From Isochrysis galbana (taxonomy: Eukaryota > Haptophyta > Isochrysidales > Isochrysidaceae), in NCBI GenBank assembly GCA_018136815.1, contig CM030931.1, positions 2,273,398 to 2,337,397 on the forward strand: a stretch of DNA of 64,000 nt, in the 5' to 3' direction. The translations under genes were made by a program, and so were the position numbers. The notes beneath the pieces were generated by a model. It made no database searches. It had not been told where the DNA came from and saw nothing but the letters and a program-made list of their open reading frames with translations. Below, piece after piece: positions 28,311 to 39,639 of this stretch (positions are counted from its first letter, which is position 1; each line of letters starts with the position of its first letter).

Positions 28311-30739
28311 ATGGGCAATGTGGGCTCTCGGCTCTGTGGCGCGGAAGGAGGGATCTTCCGCCGGTTTCAGATCGAGGAGGACGTGAAGCTCGGCTCGGGC
28401 GGTTTCGGAACCACACTACGCGCCTTCGACCGCCAGAACAAGACGTGAGACAGCGCCACGCCTCTCCATGCGATCACTGAGAGTTGCGGCTGCTGAGCGC
28501 TTTCCGCTCGCTGCGGAGGGACAAAGTGGCCTGGCGCGGTGCATCAAGTGAATCTCGGATTCTTTGAGCTGCGACTCAGTCCTCGCAGCCCTCCCCCTCC
28601 CACAACCTCCCTTTCCCCCTTTCGGCTGGCGATTCGCTCGCTATTTCTCTTTTTGGGAGGTCTTGCCGTGGCACTCATGTCGCCAGCGGCAGACGCCCGT
28701 CCGCATTCCCGCCTCACACACCATTGAGCCTGCCCCCCTCAGGTACGTGGCGGCCAAGTGCGTCTCGTTGCGCAAGATGTCGCTGGAACGAATCGAACGG
28801 GAGGTGGCGATCACAAAAAAGGTTGCGCACGATCACGTAATCTCGGTCTTTGGCGCAGCGCGCCGACGCGACGAGTACATCATCTTCCTTGAACTGTGCC
28901 AGGAGGAGCTTTTCGCACTGGTGGAGAGGAAAAGCACACTGAATGAGAAAGAATGCCGTCACTTCATGTCCCAGCTTCTGTCCGCCGTCAATCACATCCA
29001 CAGGTGAGCTCATCGCCCTTTGACGATCGCCCTTTGACGAGTTGGTGGCACTGCACTGGCACTTGTTCCAAAAATCGCGACGCTTGCCAAGGTGTCGCTC
29101 GCTGGCAGCCACCCTGGGCAAGAGTTGATGCGAGCTGGAACAAGTTTTAGACCCCCCCCTTCCTTCCGGATCTTGCCCCTCTTTTCATCCCCAGTTGCGG
29201 CGTGCTCCATCGCGATCTCAAGCTCGAAAACCTGATGCTCACTGCGCATGACGCTTCACTCCGAGTGATAGATTTTGGCTTGGCCCATCAATATGCGATG
29301 CAAGAGGACGGGAAGACGCCGAAGGTGCAGATTCTTGCCCGCCCGCCCCTGTCCCGATCGAGGGGCCTCCCCGTCAATCGGTTGAATCCCGGAGCAAAAT
29401 TCCGTATCCGGCGAGCAATACCCGCTTCGACCTTTGGATGGTGATACCCTGGCATCCGGACCTCGTTAGGTTGAGATGCTGTATCATTGCTGCGGTTCAC
29501 GCTCGTACTGCGCACCGGAAGTTCTGAATCAAGCTGGCTACGCCTTTGGCGCCGACGTGTGGAGCTGTGGTGTCGCTCTATTCGCCATGCTTCTCGGATT
29601 CTTCCCTCTCGAAGAAGCTTCCCATGCTGACTGGAGGTGTGAGAGGGCGCCCAGGTTCCTCGGCTGTTGTATGGACGCAGGAGCACAGTTAATGACCTCG
29701 ACTCGATTTTATTCCATATCTAGTCTAGGCCACTCATGACTATGCGAGGAGTTGATTCTTGTTAGTTGCGACTACTCTTTTGAGGCTACTTGACTCGGAG
29801 CCTATCGTCCTTCTCTTAGGTACGACAAGCTGAAGCGCGCTCAGGCTGACGGCAAATGCACTGTGAGCACTGTCCTCCAATGGTACGGCAAGAGCCATAC
29901 CCTCACGGACGAGGCGCTTTCACTCCTTGATGGTATGCTTTCGATCGACAAGGTACGTTATCACTCTTCCTACCTCATAATGCCTCCCCCAGCGCTTTCT
30001 TCTCATCCGAAGCCCCTTTGTTCCCTTCTCCGTTGTCTTTAGTCGTGCCGCCTTTCCCCCAAGGCAACGCTCGAACATCCTTGGTTCACGTCCGAGGCGT
30101 TGAGCCAGCGGCGACGTACCCGTTCACCCGTCTATCGCACACGCGGTCGCGCCGCCGAGGAGGATGAAACCGACGAGACCAACCTCGAGACAGTGCGAGC
30201 TGACAAACAGGCAATTGACGCTTCATGCGGCACCGGCGTGTCGAACGTGACCTGGATCCAAACATGCGCCTTGGGCGCAATAATTCAGCCTAGATGCTTA
30301 AGTGTTTGTCAGCCCTCAGCCCATCACCTAACCCGTCCACCGTCAGGCGAGTTGGGCGGCCTACTTGGCGGGCACTTCGGCGCGGCTACTCACGTCAATT
30401 ACAGGCGTCGATTTCCAGCAAGGTGGAACACCAGTGAGTACCTCGCACTACTGCAGGATGCATGCTACGAGAGCCATATCGGGCTCGAACCTCTCATTCG
30501 TTGCCCTTGTCCAATGCGCGCTCACTCATTTACATTACTCTGATCAGGATCCGTCGAACGGGCGCGCCCGCCCCGTGTACCGTGCGGCCGAGGTGGATGC
30601 GATGCTCGCCGACGTCATTGCCAATCTCGACGAGGGCGAGCCGTTGGCGCCACCCGATTTGCGGCGCAATGCGCAATTCGGAGCGCCGGGATTTATCGCC
30701 ACCCTACCTGACACAGCGCCACAAGGCATCAACATGTGA
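28311..30739 (+). CDS. CaMK-like Ser/Thr protein kinase with N-myristoylation signal
   Basis: Exons with GT-AG borders and matching phases: 28311-28444, 28743-29003, 29195-29324, 29470-29636, 29820-29952, from 30043, and a last exon ending at TGA 30739. Between ~30200 and 30545 the splicing is uncertain. The start MGNVGSRLC fits an N-myristoyltransferase site (Gly2) with a nearby Cys for palmitoylation, so membrane attachment is likely. The kinase motifs are all present: GSGGFG loop, VAAK lysine, Glu in RIEREV, HRDLKLEN catalytic loop, DFG, and SYCAPEVL. The domain ends with the HPWF motif of subdomain XI. The class is CaMK/Snf1/Chk1-like, though no EF hands were seen and it lacks a clear CDPK C-terminus. 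The tail is Arg- and acid-rich. Confidence 0.85.
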
Positions 30740-31954
30740 CGTGCCGTGAGGAGTGGGCAGGAGAATGTCGGGTAGTGAACTCGCAAGGACGAGCTCTAGA
30801 GAGGGATCGCCATCAGGTCGATGGTAGAATATGGTCTAGTCCCAGGCTTGGTCTCGAGGGATCTTCGGGGCTAGCCTTCAGACGAATGGAAGGAGTAGGC
30901 CGCCACGTGAATGCAATTCCTTGACTTTGTGCTGGGGATCGAGCATTCGACTGGGTGATGCGCCGCAACATCTACGTGCGGCCCTCCACTCACCGTTCAC
31001 CGGTACTCCTAAGCAATGAGTAGTCTCAAGCTCATCCCCGATCCCCATGCCCATGCTTGGATCCGTACCTCTTCATCAACATTGGGCATTTGTAACAGCC
31101 TAATCCATATGAGTATGAGTCCGTTCAAGGCACAGCAATATCATCGCCCAATAAGTAGCCCGCGTGCTCGAGGGGACGTGGCTCCGTACGCCTAGTACGC
31201 CTCTATGCTCATGGCTTTGTATGCCGCGTGTTGCGGTGGTCTATGGGCTCTATGGTCGACGGTGAGTAGTAGGGCCTAGCAGTGCAGTAGTAAGGGCCTA
31301 AATCTTAATCTTCTCAATACTAAGAGTTGTGCGTCATGCACGACGATCCGCCGCCCGCCGCGTCGCTCGCGATGAGCTCAGGTGCCTCACTGGGCCGCCG
31401 CTGCGGCCGGAACCTCCCCTCCGTGTGGGGGGCCATTCATGGCGCCCCACACCCTTCTTGGTTGTCCACCGCGCAGACGCCAGGCGCAGCGCGGGTATGA
31501 AGCGTCGAAATTTGCACACGCCCCTTGCCCTTGCTCATGGCAGTCGCGCGCACTCGTCCATCGTCCCCAAGGCCAAAGGCATTTCGCATTTCTTCCCAGG
31601 GTTCGGTCGTCGGGGGCGGGGGCGGTACCAAATGAAGGCAAACGACCTTCGAGCACCAGCCACGCGCACTCCTCGGACGCGACGACGCGACGCACCTAAG
31701 CCCGCTGTAACTGTAAAACTCGTAATTTATAATTTATGTATCTTAAATACAAATTAAATCGTATGTATCTTGATAGTATCTTATCTTGTGTCTTGTGTCT
31801 TGTGTCTTGTGTTGGGTGTAGATGATAGATAAATAATCAATAAGGTTTCGTATACGGCGGAGTGCTCTCTACTGATACTCTCTCATTATCATTATAAAAA
31901 TTAAAGAAAAAGTAAAAAGTAAATAATATTATACTACAATAATTATAATCCTAC
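30740..31954. other. Intergenic, no confident gene; short repeats
   Basis: ORF 31329-31757 is Arg-rich and unconvincing. GGTACCAAATGAAGGCAAAC at about 31623-31642 recurs inverted near 53992-54015 and in part at 38638. A (GTGTCTT)n-type tandem run lies at 31785-31815, followed by AT-rich sequence to 31960. Confidence 0.45.
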
Positions 31955-32160
31955 CCAACCCCACTAGCTACTAGCTAATTGGACACAACTTTTCAGTCCC
32001 GGAATCCCGCCATGCCTGACAGTCCTGACGCACGAGAGCCAGGTGTCCGAGTGTCCGAGTGGTACCGGGGGGAGGGGCGCACTGCCCCCTCCCCTCGATA
32101 TTCGATATTTATCCCCTCTCCACTGCACGCACCGACCCTGGGCACCTCGCACCTCGCACC
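31955..32160 (-). repeat. Dispersed ~150-bp repeat, copy 2 (inverted)
   Basis: Reverse complement of 13755-13905, including CTAGCTAATTGGACACAACT and GGAATCCCGCCATGCCTGAC. Confidence 0.85.
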
Positions 32161-32189
32161 CCCATTCGATGTTGTGTTATTGCACCCTT

Positions 32190-32471
32190 GACCCTTGAGC
32201 GTCGACGCGCGCGCAGGTGTCATGGAGATTGCGGTGACCTCTCGGCTCTCGGCGGGAGTAACGGAGTAACACCTCAGAACTTATGGCGTCGTAGGACATT
32301 TTGATAGCTAGTATCTAGTCTTCCTAGCCACATACACCGGACGAGCCTTGCGCCAACCGCCAACCGCTCACACCCCTGTCGCGGGGTAGGGGTAGGGGCT
32401 CCGTTGCCGTCGAAGGGCTACGGTCCCTCAGCACTAAGGTTACACTAACACAACAATAAAACTCTGACGCA
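32190..32471 (+). repeat. Dispersed ~250-bp repeat, copy 2
   Basis: Matches 2604-2855, with several short internal duplications (for example CGCCAACCGCCAACCG, GGGGTAGGGGTAGGGG) not in copy 1. Confidence 0.88.
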
Positions 32472-32509
32472 ACTCGCGAACCAACATGGATCTTCACATA
32501 TGTATATGT

Positions 32510-32610
32510 TACCCCCAGGACATTAAAAGGTTTTTTTGTTACCCCCAGGAGCCAACGGCCCCCGAGAGCTTTCGGGGGCCCCCTATGCTATTATTTCCCC
32601 CCGCGATAGC
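32510..32610. repeat. GATAGCTATC-type repeats, second cluster
   Basis: Shares GTTACCCCCAGGAGCCAACG and the GATAGCTATC core with 575-905; TTAAAAGGTTTTTTT lies at 32524-32538. Confidence 0.75.
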
Positions 32611-33103
32611 TATCATCTATCATGCATAGAGGAGTAAAGTAGTTTACTCCACACTTTCTCGAAAGTGCCCTTCTCCCCTCTAGCTCCCTCGGGCGGTCGC
32701 ATGCACTGGTCGTTCCGACTGTCTGTGCTCCTTCTGCTCGAACCCCAGCTGGCCAGAGCTGTTTCGGTGGGGACGAGGTTTTGTACAGTGCCTCCGACCA
32801 TCTCTAAGCACCTCACACGGCCGACGCGGATCGCTATGCGCCAGCGAGCGTCCAGCACAGAGGACAATGAGTATGCTCAGGCTGAACCCCACCCGCACTC
32901 CAAACTCACTGAGCCAGCAGACCACATGCGCCTCTCCGGGCCAGCGACAGCAGTGCCACGTGTGCTGACAATCCACGTTACTAGATCGCGTCCATCGTTT
33001 GTTGATGTCCGCCCAAGCCCGCCCCATTGCTTTCGAGTCGATGCAAGACTCGAGAGCTCAAGCAACGGACCTTGCCCATTCCGCACACAGGTCGGGAGAG
33101 TTT

Positions 33104-33384
33104 ATGGTAATGGATCGGGGCCAAATGAAGCGAGCGAAGAAGTGTGCTGTTTGTGGATTGCAGATGAGTGAGTAGATCCCTCAACGCCGCCCGCGCTAGG
33201 CATTGGGCCGTGCTTCTCACTTTCGTCCAGAAATAGATTGAAATCTCAGCGCACCCGCTGCTAAACCCTTCTGCCTGCCTTCGGTGCAGCATGGCGGAAG
33301 AAATGGGAGAAGAACTGGGACTCCGTGAAATATTGCTCCGATCGATGCCGAGCAGATGCACGACGAGGAAAGGGTTTGAGTTAG
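33104..33384 (+). CDS. DUF2256 zinc-finger miniprotein, two exons
   Basis: Exon 1 ends at 33167, the intron is 33168-33289 (GTGAGTAG...CGGTGCAG), and exon 2 runs to TAG 33384. The joined reading is [14 protein letters not shown] followed by [19 protein letters not shown], which matches the DUF2256 pattern C-x2-C...TWRKKWE...W-x-x-VKYCS-x-RC; the Thr codon is itself split by the intron. Possible starts are ATG 33104 (52 aa) or 33125 (45 aa). The four Cys probably bind zinc. In bacteria and protists this family often accompanies photolyase/cryptochrome-like genes (family knowledge), but none is adjacent here. Function unknown. Confidence 0.82.
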
Positions 33385-33704
33385 GAATGCAACCTTGGGT
33401 GTGGGGCGGAGCTCTCGAGGCGCATGTTGATGGTTGTGGGTGTGGATTGCTTGAACCTGTCCGGTCCTAGTGATGCGGACACCAACGTTGGTAAGGATGC
33501 GGGGTACAAAACCCAGTGTGGTGTGTCGTCTCGCCTGGGCGTGCAGCATGGTTGACCCATGAGCGCCGGTATCATGGATTCAGAGAGAGTGTTGGAGCGT
33601 GATTTGCAAAGCAAAGGTCCAACGTCAATGTTGCTCTCAGAAGGTGCAACTTGAGGTCCAGTTTTCTTTTCACCCCCATCCCCCACATCCCACATTTCAG
33701 TATA

Positions 33705-33927
33705 TTTAATTGAACCTTTTAATATTTTCACCGCACACGCGGCCGTGGACCCACTACTTTCTTTCACGCAGCAAACTTTCTACACCCCCACTCCCCAGTC
33801 CCCCCTGCCATCAGGCGACTCCCCACGTGCACTACTAGGGGGATAGGGGTGAAGGGCTTAGATATGGTTCTGTGGCCCGCGCCCCCTCAGGTGATCATTC
33901 CCCCCATTCCTCCTGTGTCTCCGGGTC
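33705..33927 (+). mobile_element. Retroposon 5' segment, inverted against the adjacent copy
   Basis: AACCTTTTAATATTTTCACC to ...CCTCCTGTGTCTCCGGGT is the presumed 5' ~220 bp of the 759-bp retroposon in plus orientation (compare 55508-55740). It abuts directly the presumed 3' end of a minus-oriented copy. Confidence 0.8.
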
Positions 33928-34650
33928 AGCTAAGTGTATACTTGGTTCACCCATGGGGGCATGAGCCCCCCCCTCTCTCCACTCCTCACTCCTCCCCTGC
34001 CGTGGGGAAGGAATGCCACCCATCCTCCTGGCATGCCTTATGGCATGCCAGGGGTAGAATGCCCTCCTGACCCATTCCCATTCCCCTCCCCAACAGGCTT
34101 GCCTGTCTCTCACTCCCTGGCCCACAAGGGCCAGCCCATTGCTCCCCCCCCCCCCCCCCCCCGGTTCGACAGGCAGACTGCTGACTGGTGCAGCGTGGGG
34201 GCACCCCGGAGGCTCAGGAACGCCAGCGATGGAGAGGCAGGGGAGGCCAGGGCCCAGACCCAGCCTCCTCTGCCCCCTGAGCTGGCCTCCAGGAGCCTCC
34301 AGGGGTCGCGAGAGGGCAGCTGCGGGCCTGCCGCAGGCGCGCCATCGCGTGTGCCGCAGGAGAGGGGAGGAGAGAGAGCGCGGAGAAGCGGGTGGGCGTG
34401 ATCGTGAGCGAGAGCTCCGCCCACCGAAGAATAGGTAAGTCCCGCGACTGTTAACAAGATAAGTCGGGACTGAGGCCGCCGCAAGCCTGGTAAACGTAGG
34501 AGGAAGGGGGAACGGATCACCGGTCACCGGTGGGGGGCGCGGGCCACCGGACCATATCTAAGCCCTTCACCTTCACCCCACAACACCCCCCACTACCACA
34601 CCCCAATCCCCCTAGTAGTGCACGGGGGGAGCCGCCTGATGGCGGGCGGG
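33928..34650 (-). mobile_element. 759-bp retroposon copy, slightly truncated
   Basis: Starts with GCTAAGTGTATACTTGG and runs collinear to GGGGGGAGCCGCCTGATGGC; the terminal ~90 bp with the TAAGAATATT motif are missing. Next to it, 34655-34705 matches 4785-4830 (CGCGAGGCCCCCATTGACCC, CCACTTATAAAAGTAGGTTA). Confidence 0.85.
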
Positions 34651-34705
34651 GGGGGAGGCGCGAGGCCCCCATTGACCCCCACTTATAAAAGTAGGTTAAG
34701 TGTTC

Positions 34706-35469
34706 TGTCTGGGGTATGGGCGATGGCGTGAGTCAGTACCGTGAGTGCGTGGTCTTTTGTTTGGTAGCTACAGCGGTAGCAGTAGTAGCCTGAATCTGCC
34801 AGATGTTTTTTAAGGTTGTTTCACTTAGTTCACTCATGGGAGGGGGGCACGAGCACGAGCCCCCCCCCCCTCCACTCCTCCTGTTGTGGGTACGGAGGTT
34901 GACAAACCACGCTAGGTTCGCTAAGGGCGTCCGCTCTCCCCCTCAACTCCAGAGAGCCGCCCGCCCCTTCAGGTATCATAGAGACTCTCCGCCCTCCCCT
35001 TCCCGTATTCCCACGATTTTAGCGGCATATTTAGCAGCCAAAGTAACTTGAGCAGAAGCCTCATTTACCATTTAAGCACCGGCCGTGGTATGAGTCCGAT
35101 GAGTGATAGACCGCCAAGCCTAGACTACTGGCTAGGCCGGAAGCCCGGCCATCCCTTTGCCAACGATGTCGTCGGACGGCGGAAGCATAGACAGATTCAT
35201 CCATTCCTTTCCCACCTGTCGCACGTCTTCTCGGGAGTCATACCGCTTCGGGACGAAGCTAGAGGAGGTGCAGATGGATGAGGCCAACGAGGAGTTTAAG
35301 AGGCCCTAGAGGATGTTGAGCACACATCGCTAGCGCAAGTTACCATGCTTGACATGGCAAAGAGACAAAGCAGGTACAAGCTCTGCAATCAACACTCCTG
35401 TCGACGTCCATCGATGTACAGGCTCCTGGTTCGCTATGGCCCACCGCATAGCTCGTATGTATCAGCACA
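34706..35469. other. Intergenic, nothing recognised
   Basis: A further degenerate retroposon-like end (CACTTAGTTCACTCATGGGA...GGGGCACGAGC) occurs at about 34824-34870. No gene was supported between here and the UBX gene stop. Confidence 0.5.
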
Positions 35470-37990
35470 TTAGAACCCCCAGAAGGCCAAGTCATCATCC
35501 TCACCTCCCCCACTCGCTGCCGTGGGGCTGTTAGCATCAGCTTGAAAATGCATCAAGGGTGCGGGCTTGGCTACCCCAGCCGCGGTTGACTCTAATCCCC
35601 ACGCGCTCCGGTCGTCCGCGTTCAGCCGACGCACTCCCTCTAGCCAGTCATTGATCGTGGAAGCGACCCGTGTCTCCTCGCCTTTAAAGTCATGGGTTGC
35701 GCCCTCGAGTAGACGGAGAGCATGTGCGTGCCCTCCCCGATGTCGCGAGTGATACAGCTGTGCGCGCAGCTGTGGGACCTGCTCGTCTGCGGTGCCGTGC
35801 AAGGACAGAGTCTCCCAACAGCTGCCCGTACCATTACCTTCGGCCGTCGGGGCATCCTCCAAGTTCCCATGGGGTGCACCCACAAGCACTAGCTTGCGAA
35901 TATTGCCAGGCGCGCCATAGCGCACGGCATACCGGAGCGCTGCGTCGCCCGCGGCGCCATGGCCGACGATGGCCCGGATAAGGAGCGCTGGATGTTGTGC
36001 GCGCAAAAAGCTCAAAATAATTGCAATTTCCTCCGCTGCCGCGTCAGTGGGATCGCCGTGCCCGAGGCCGGAGTACCCGCCATCGATGTCGTCCTCCGCC
36101 TCGCTGCTTTGGCTGCGGGATAAGGCCATTCGTTCCGCCTTTGCAAAGGTGCCATCGTTGACACCGGCTGCGCGCCGGATTGAAGGCAAGCAAAAGGCGA
36201 GGGATAAGAAGTGGAGCTCTGACTGCATCGCATGGGCGAGCTCACGCGAGGCTGCACTGCCCTCGTGCATGACTAGTAGCATTCCGGCTTTGGACCAAGA
36301 CGAATCCGAGATGTTGTAAGTGCCACACAACCGCCCTTGCATAGTCGCCCCGGCATCGAGCCCGGCGGGCAGAGTAATGAAAGAGCTAGGAACAGAGGCG
36401 CCCTTACGGGGCTTACGAGCGGGTGCACGGCGGACAGCATCCCCGCGTTGCGGAGCTGCGGCCATCCCTCGCGGCTGGAGTATCAGGGTGGCGCCCATCG
36501 TGAGACCCGCCTCGAGCAGCGACGCGTCCTCATCGAGCAACTGCAGCGGGTGCGATACACAGCACAAGTAGGAGACACATAGGCGGCACGGGATGCTCGC
36601 AAATAGGCGGGGCGGGGTTCGAGCGCTCGGGCATCGCAATGGCAGCCCGCCGACTTCGGTATGAAGCAAAATGGATCAGCGTGAGGAGGAAGCAAAGGCA
36701 ACAATTGTGCTGTGGAGAGAGGGTGTTGTGGAGAGAGAGGTTGATGCAGGGAAGGCCAGGGCGTACCTCGCGTGGCGGGACGTCGCTCCTATCCATCAGG
36801 GCATACGTTTGGATCAGCTCCTCCGTTGACATCTTGGTCAGCCGTGCGAGCCACTCGAGCACAGCCCATATGGGAGGTCTGCCTCCTTGCCATGACATCT
36901 GCGCAATGCCGCCAGCGGGCAAGCGCACGGAGATGCGCTCGCGCCGCGCGGCAGCATCAGAGGTCGGAGGGAGCGACTCGATCGGCTGCCATCCAGTCCC
37001 GGCATAGACACCACCATCAGGGGCGTCCGTTCTTGATGAGGGGTCATCCACCCCCCACCTTGGTTCGAGTCCAACTGGTCCCCGGTTATCAATAACCTTG
37101 TCACCTGTTGCCTCTGAAGAAGCAGATGCTGGCGTTGGTTTCGGAGCGAAAGGGCGACGCACATTCCGGATCGCACGGTCAGCCTTCGCCTCTGCAAGTA
37201 GAAGCGCCTTTTCCTGCTCGCGGGCACGCCGAGCAGAAGCCATTGTCCGGATGCGTTCGGCCCGCTTCTCATCATCAGCATCCCTTTCCGATTTTGTGCC
37301 TCCCCTTGTACCACCCCCCACTCTGCTTGTGTTCGAGGCTGTAGCAAATGCTGAGCGGCCGAGAGCTCGCTCGGTAACGCTTCGTAAGTGTGCGGGCGCG
37401 GCCGAGGCGGCCGAGAATTCTCCGCGAGCGAACGCCGCACTCTCGGATGCAGATTCCGCTGGTGGGGGAGGCGGCTTTGTCTTGACCATGGTCTCAATCT
37501 GGTCGGCAAGCACCTGTGCGCGCTTTCTGCGAGCTTCGATCTCTTCCTCCCGCTGCCTCGCTGCCGCAGCCTCAGCGTGTGCAATTTGTTCACGTATGAG
37601 CCGCTCGTCCTCCGCACGCGCCGCAATGGCCAGCCGCCGTCCAGCCTCGGCTGCTGCAGCGAGCCTTCCAAGGGACGCTGTGGAGGTTCCCGACGGAAGC
37701 GAGGTGCACATGCTGCTGCCGGCTCCTACCGATGGACTGACCACGCCCTGTGGCTCTAATCCTCTGGTGTCCGCATCTCTCGCTCTGGGCGTTGAATCTC
37801 CTCCGTCTGGCCCTTGAACGTCCGGCGGCTCCGAACAAGTCTCCTCCTGCTCGAGCTCTGCGAGTATACGCTCGAGAGCTCGTGCTGCTGCCTCGTTCGG
37901 GTCAGCCAAGTTGTGGAGCTCCTCGGAGAAGAGGTGCATCAGGCGGTCTTCACTGATCGCCGGCCGGTCGAACCTTGGTGGCGCGGACAT
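35470..37990 (-). CDS. UBX-domain protein fused to an alpha/beta-hydrolase-like domain
   Basis: Two exons, 37990-36767 and 36540-35470, joined in phase 0 by a GT-AG intron; 764 aa. Residues ~1-150: acidic N-terminus and linkers. ~115-175 and ~220-280: Ala/Glu/Arg-rich coiled coils. ~335-435: a UBX-like beta-grasp fold (RISVRLPAGGIAQMSW ... MDRSDVPPRE, then LLDEDASLLEAGL across the splice), the type that binds p97/Cdc48. From ~450: a predicted alpha/beta hydrolase (LLVMHEGSAAS, AIVGHGAAGDAALRYA, LVLVGAPHG, LSLHGTADEQVP, LEGATHDF). The charge-relay Asp (GTADE) and His (THDF) are visible, but the expected nucleophile position reads G-H-G-A-A, with Gly where Ser should be. The C-terminus is acidic, ending DDDLAFWGF. 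It may be a Cdc48 adaptor carrying a pseudo-hydrolase (inference). Confidence 0.75.
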
Positions 37991-38049
37991 CGCGCGCTCT
38001 CAGCGTCGATCCACCCACCTCGCCTCTCGCCTGTTCCCCGTCCCTCTCG

Positions 38050-38309
38050 CGGCCGCTGGCGGCAGCGAGGGAGAGAGAGGCCCGCTTCCTCCCCGCCCTC
38101 TCTCTCTCTCTCCCTCCCTCCCTCCCTCTCTCTCTCTCTCTTTCTCCCTTCCTCTCTCTCTCTCTCTCTCTCTCCCTTCCTCTCTCTCCTCTCTCCGCTC
38201 CTCTCCTCTCTCTCTCTCTCTCCTCTCTCTCCTCCTCTCTCTCTCCTCCCCTCCTCTCCTCTCCCTCTCTCTCCTCTCTCTCTCCTCTCTCTCTCCTCTC
38301 TTCCTCTCC

Positions 38310-38383
<74 letters not shown>
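38050..38383. repeat. CT microsatellite (GA on the sense strand of the UBX gene)
   Basis: Over 300 bp of (CT)n/CTCCCT simple sequence immediately upstream of the UBX gene start, continuing into the assembly gap. Confidence 0.95.
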
Positions 38384-38483
38384 NNNNNNNNNNNNNNNNN
38401 NNNNNNNNNNNNNNNNNNNNNNNNNNNNNNNNNNNNNNNNNNNNNNNNNNNNNNNNNNNNNNNNNNNNNNNNNNNNNNNNNNN
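38384..38483. other. Assembly gap (100 N)
   Basis: 100 N placed at the end of the CT microsatellite; probably unresolved repeat. Confidence 1.
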
Positions 38484-39400
38484 GGGCGGGGGCACGCACT
38501 AGTAACCATGCATCCCCTTGCTCACAGGAGCGCCCTCATGGTGAGCTAGGCCCGGTGTCCTAGGACCGAGCTTTTTTGTATTTGATGCTGCTCGGCCAGA
38601 GTCCCCACGGGAGGGGAAGAAACCCTGAGGGAAAGGAGACCAAATGAAGGCAAGCCGCCTCACCTAGATATCTAGATATCTTAGATATTAGATATCGTAG
38701 ATATTAGGCAGCTGGAGAGACTATTAGTATCTATCAAGATAGCCGCAGAGCACTATCTGTATCTATCAAGATAGGTTCGGCGACCCCCAAACCTATATCT
38801 AGATAGTTCAAATCCAAACCTATTCAACTCCTTACAACAAATGGACTTTCTTCTACGATAATTGGCCCCTAGCGGCTCAGGTGACTTCTACCTTGCATTG
38901 AGTGGTGCTGGGCACGAGTTCGAACCCCCAGTACATTTATTTTCATTTTCTGCATTTTTTCTTTGGCTGTAGAAAGTGAAGGGGACTGCATGTTTTGTTT
39001 TCTCCCCGCTCCAAGCTGCTGACAACTGATTATCAGTTGTCAGCTCGAGGTGAACTGCTACGCGCAAAACGCCTATTTTAACGCGCAAAACGCCTATTTT
39101 AACAGTAGAAGCACAGTTATAATGGTAAAATTGTCATTTTAAGCCTAGAAGTGGTGTGTATCCTGGTCTGGGGCTCCCCCAGATACAGTAGATACAGCTG
39201 TATCTGGCCCCTCCCCCAGATACAGTATCCTGTATCTCCCATCTAGCCCCCCCCCCCCCCCCCGCCGTTTCAAGGTAATTTCTACGCGCCCCTGCGCCAT
39301 TTCAAAATCGCTTACGCGCAGCCACAGCCGGAAATTATTTAAAGCGCGTACTTGTATGGTCAAAAACTACCAAGGGGAAGGACAGGGATGCTAGGAGTTG
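38484..39400. other. Intergenic with short inverted and direct repeats
   Basis: TATCTATCAAGATA occurs twice (about 38733 and 38771), AGATATCTAGATATCT palindromes at 38665-38690, a 20-bp tandem unit (ACGCGCAAAACGCCTATTTT) twice at 39059-39102, and AGATACAGCTGTATCT hairpins at 39180-39240. No gene. Confidence 0.6.
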
Positions 39401-39639
39401 AGTACCTATGAGTACATCCGAGAGAGAGACTCGGGCGTTGAGAAACCCGTTGTAAAGGTTTTCTTCTTCTTCTCTCTCTCTCTCTCTCTGTTCATGGTTC
39501 CCACTTTGGAAACAGAAGAGGGCTGCTGCGAGAGTGTGGGGTGCGGTCGTCCCCCCCCGTCCCCGCCGGCTGCCGCCATGATGGTGTTTCTCTTTGGTAC
39601 TCGTCCTCTACTCTCATCACTCTGTCGAGCCAGAGGAGA

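Noticed and set aside
28034-28480. Long ORFs rich in Gly/Arg/Glu or Ser/Leu/Pro around 27.9-28.4 kb
   Set aside because: They are translations of the GA purine tract and its complement; the kinase exon 1 uses a different frame.
35048-35340. Possible hammerhead-like ribozyme core (CCGATGAG...) near 35098
   Set aside because: The required CTGATGA and GAAA core elements and flanking stems are not present.
38000-38563. Ser/Leu or Arg/Glu repeat ORFs through the CT tract and gap
   Set aside because: Microsatellite translations that also run through the N gap.
38880-38940. Possible tRNA T-arm (GTTCGAAC) near 38915
   Set aside because: The bases flanking the TTCGAAC loop do not pair into a T-stem and no acceptor, D or anticodon arms can be drawn.
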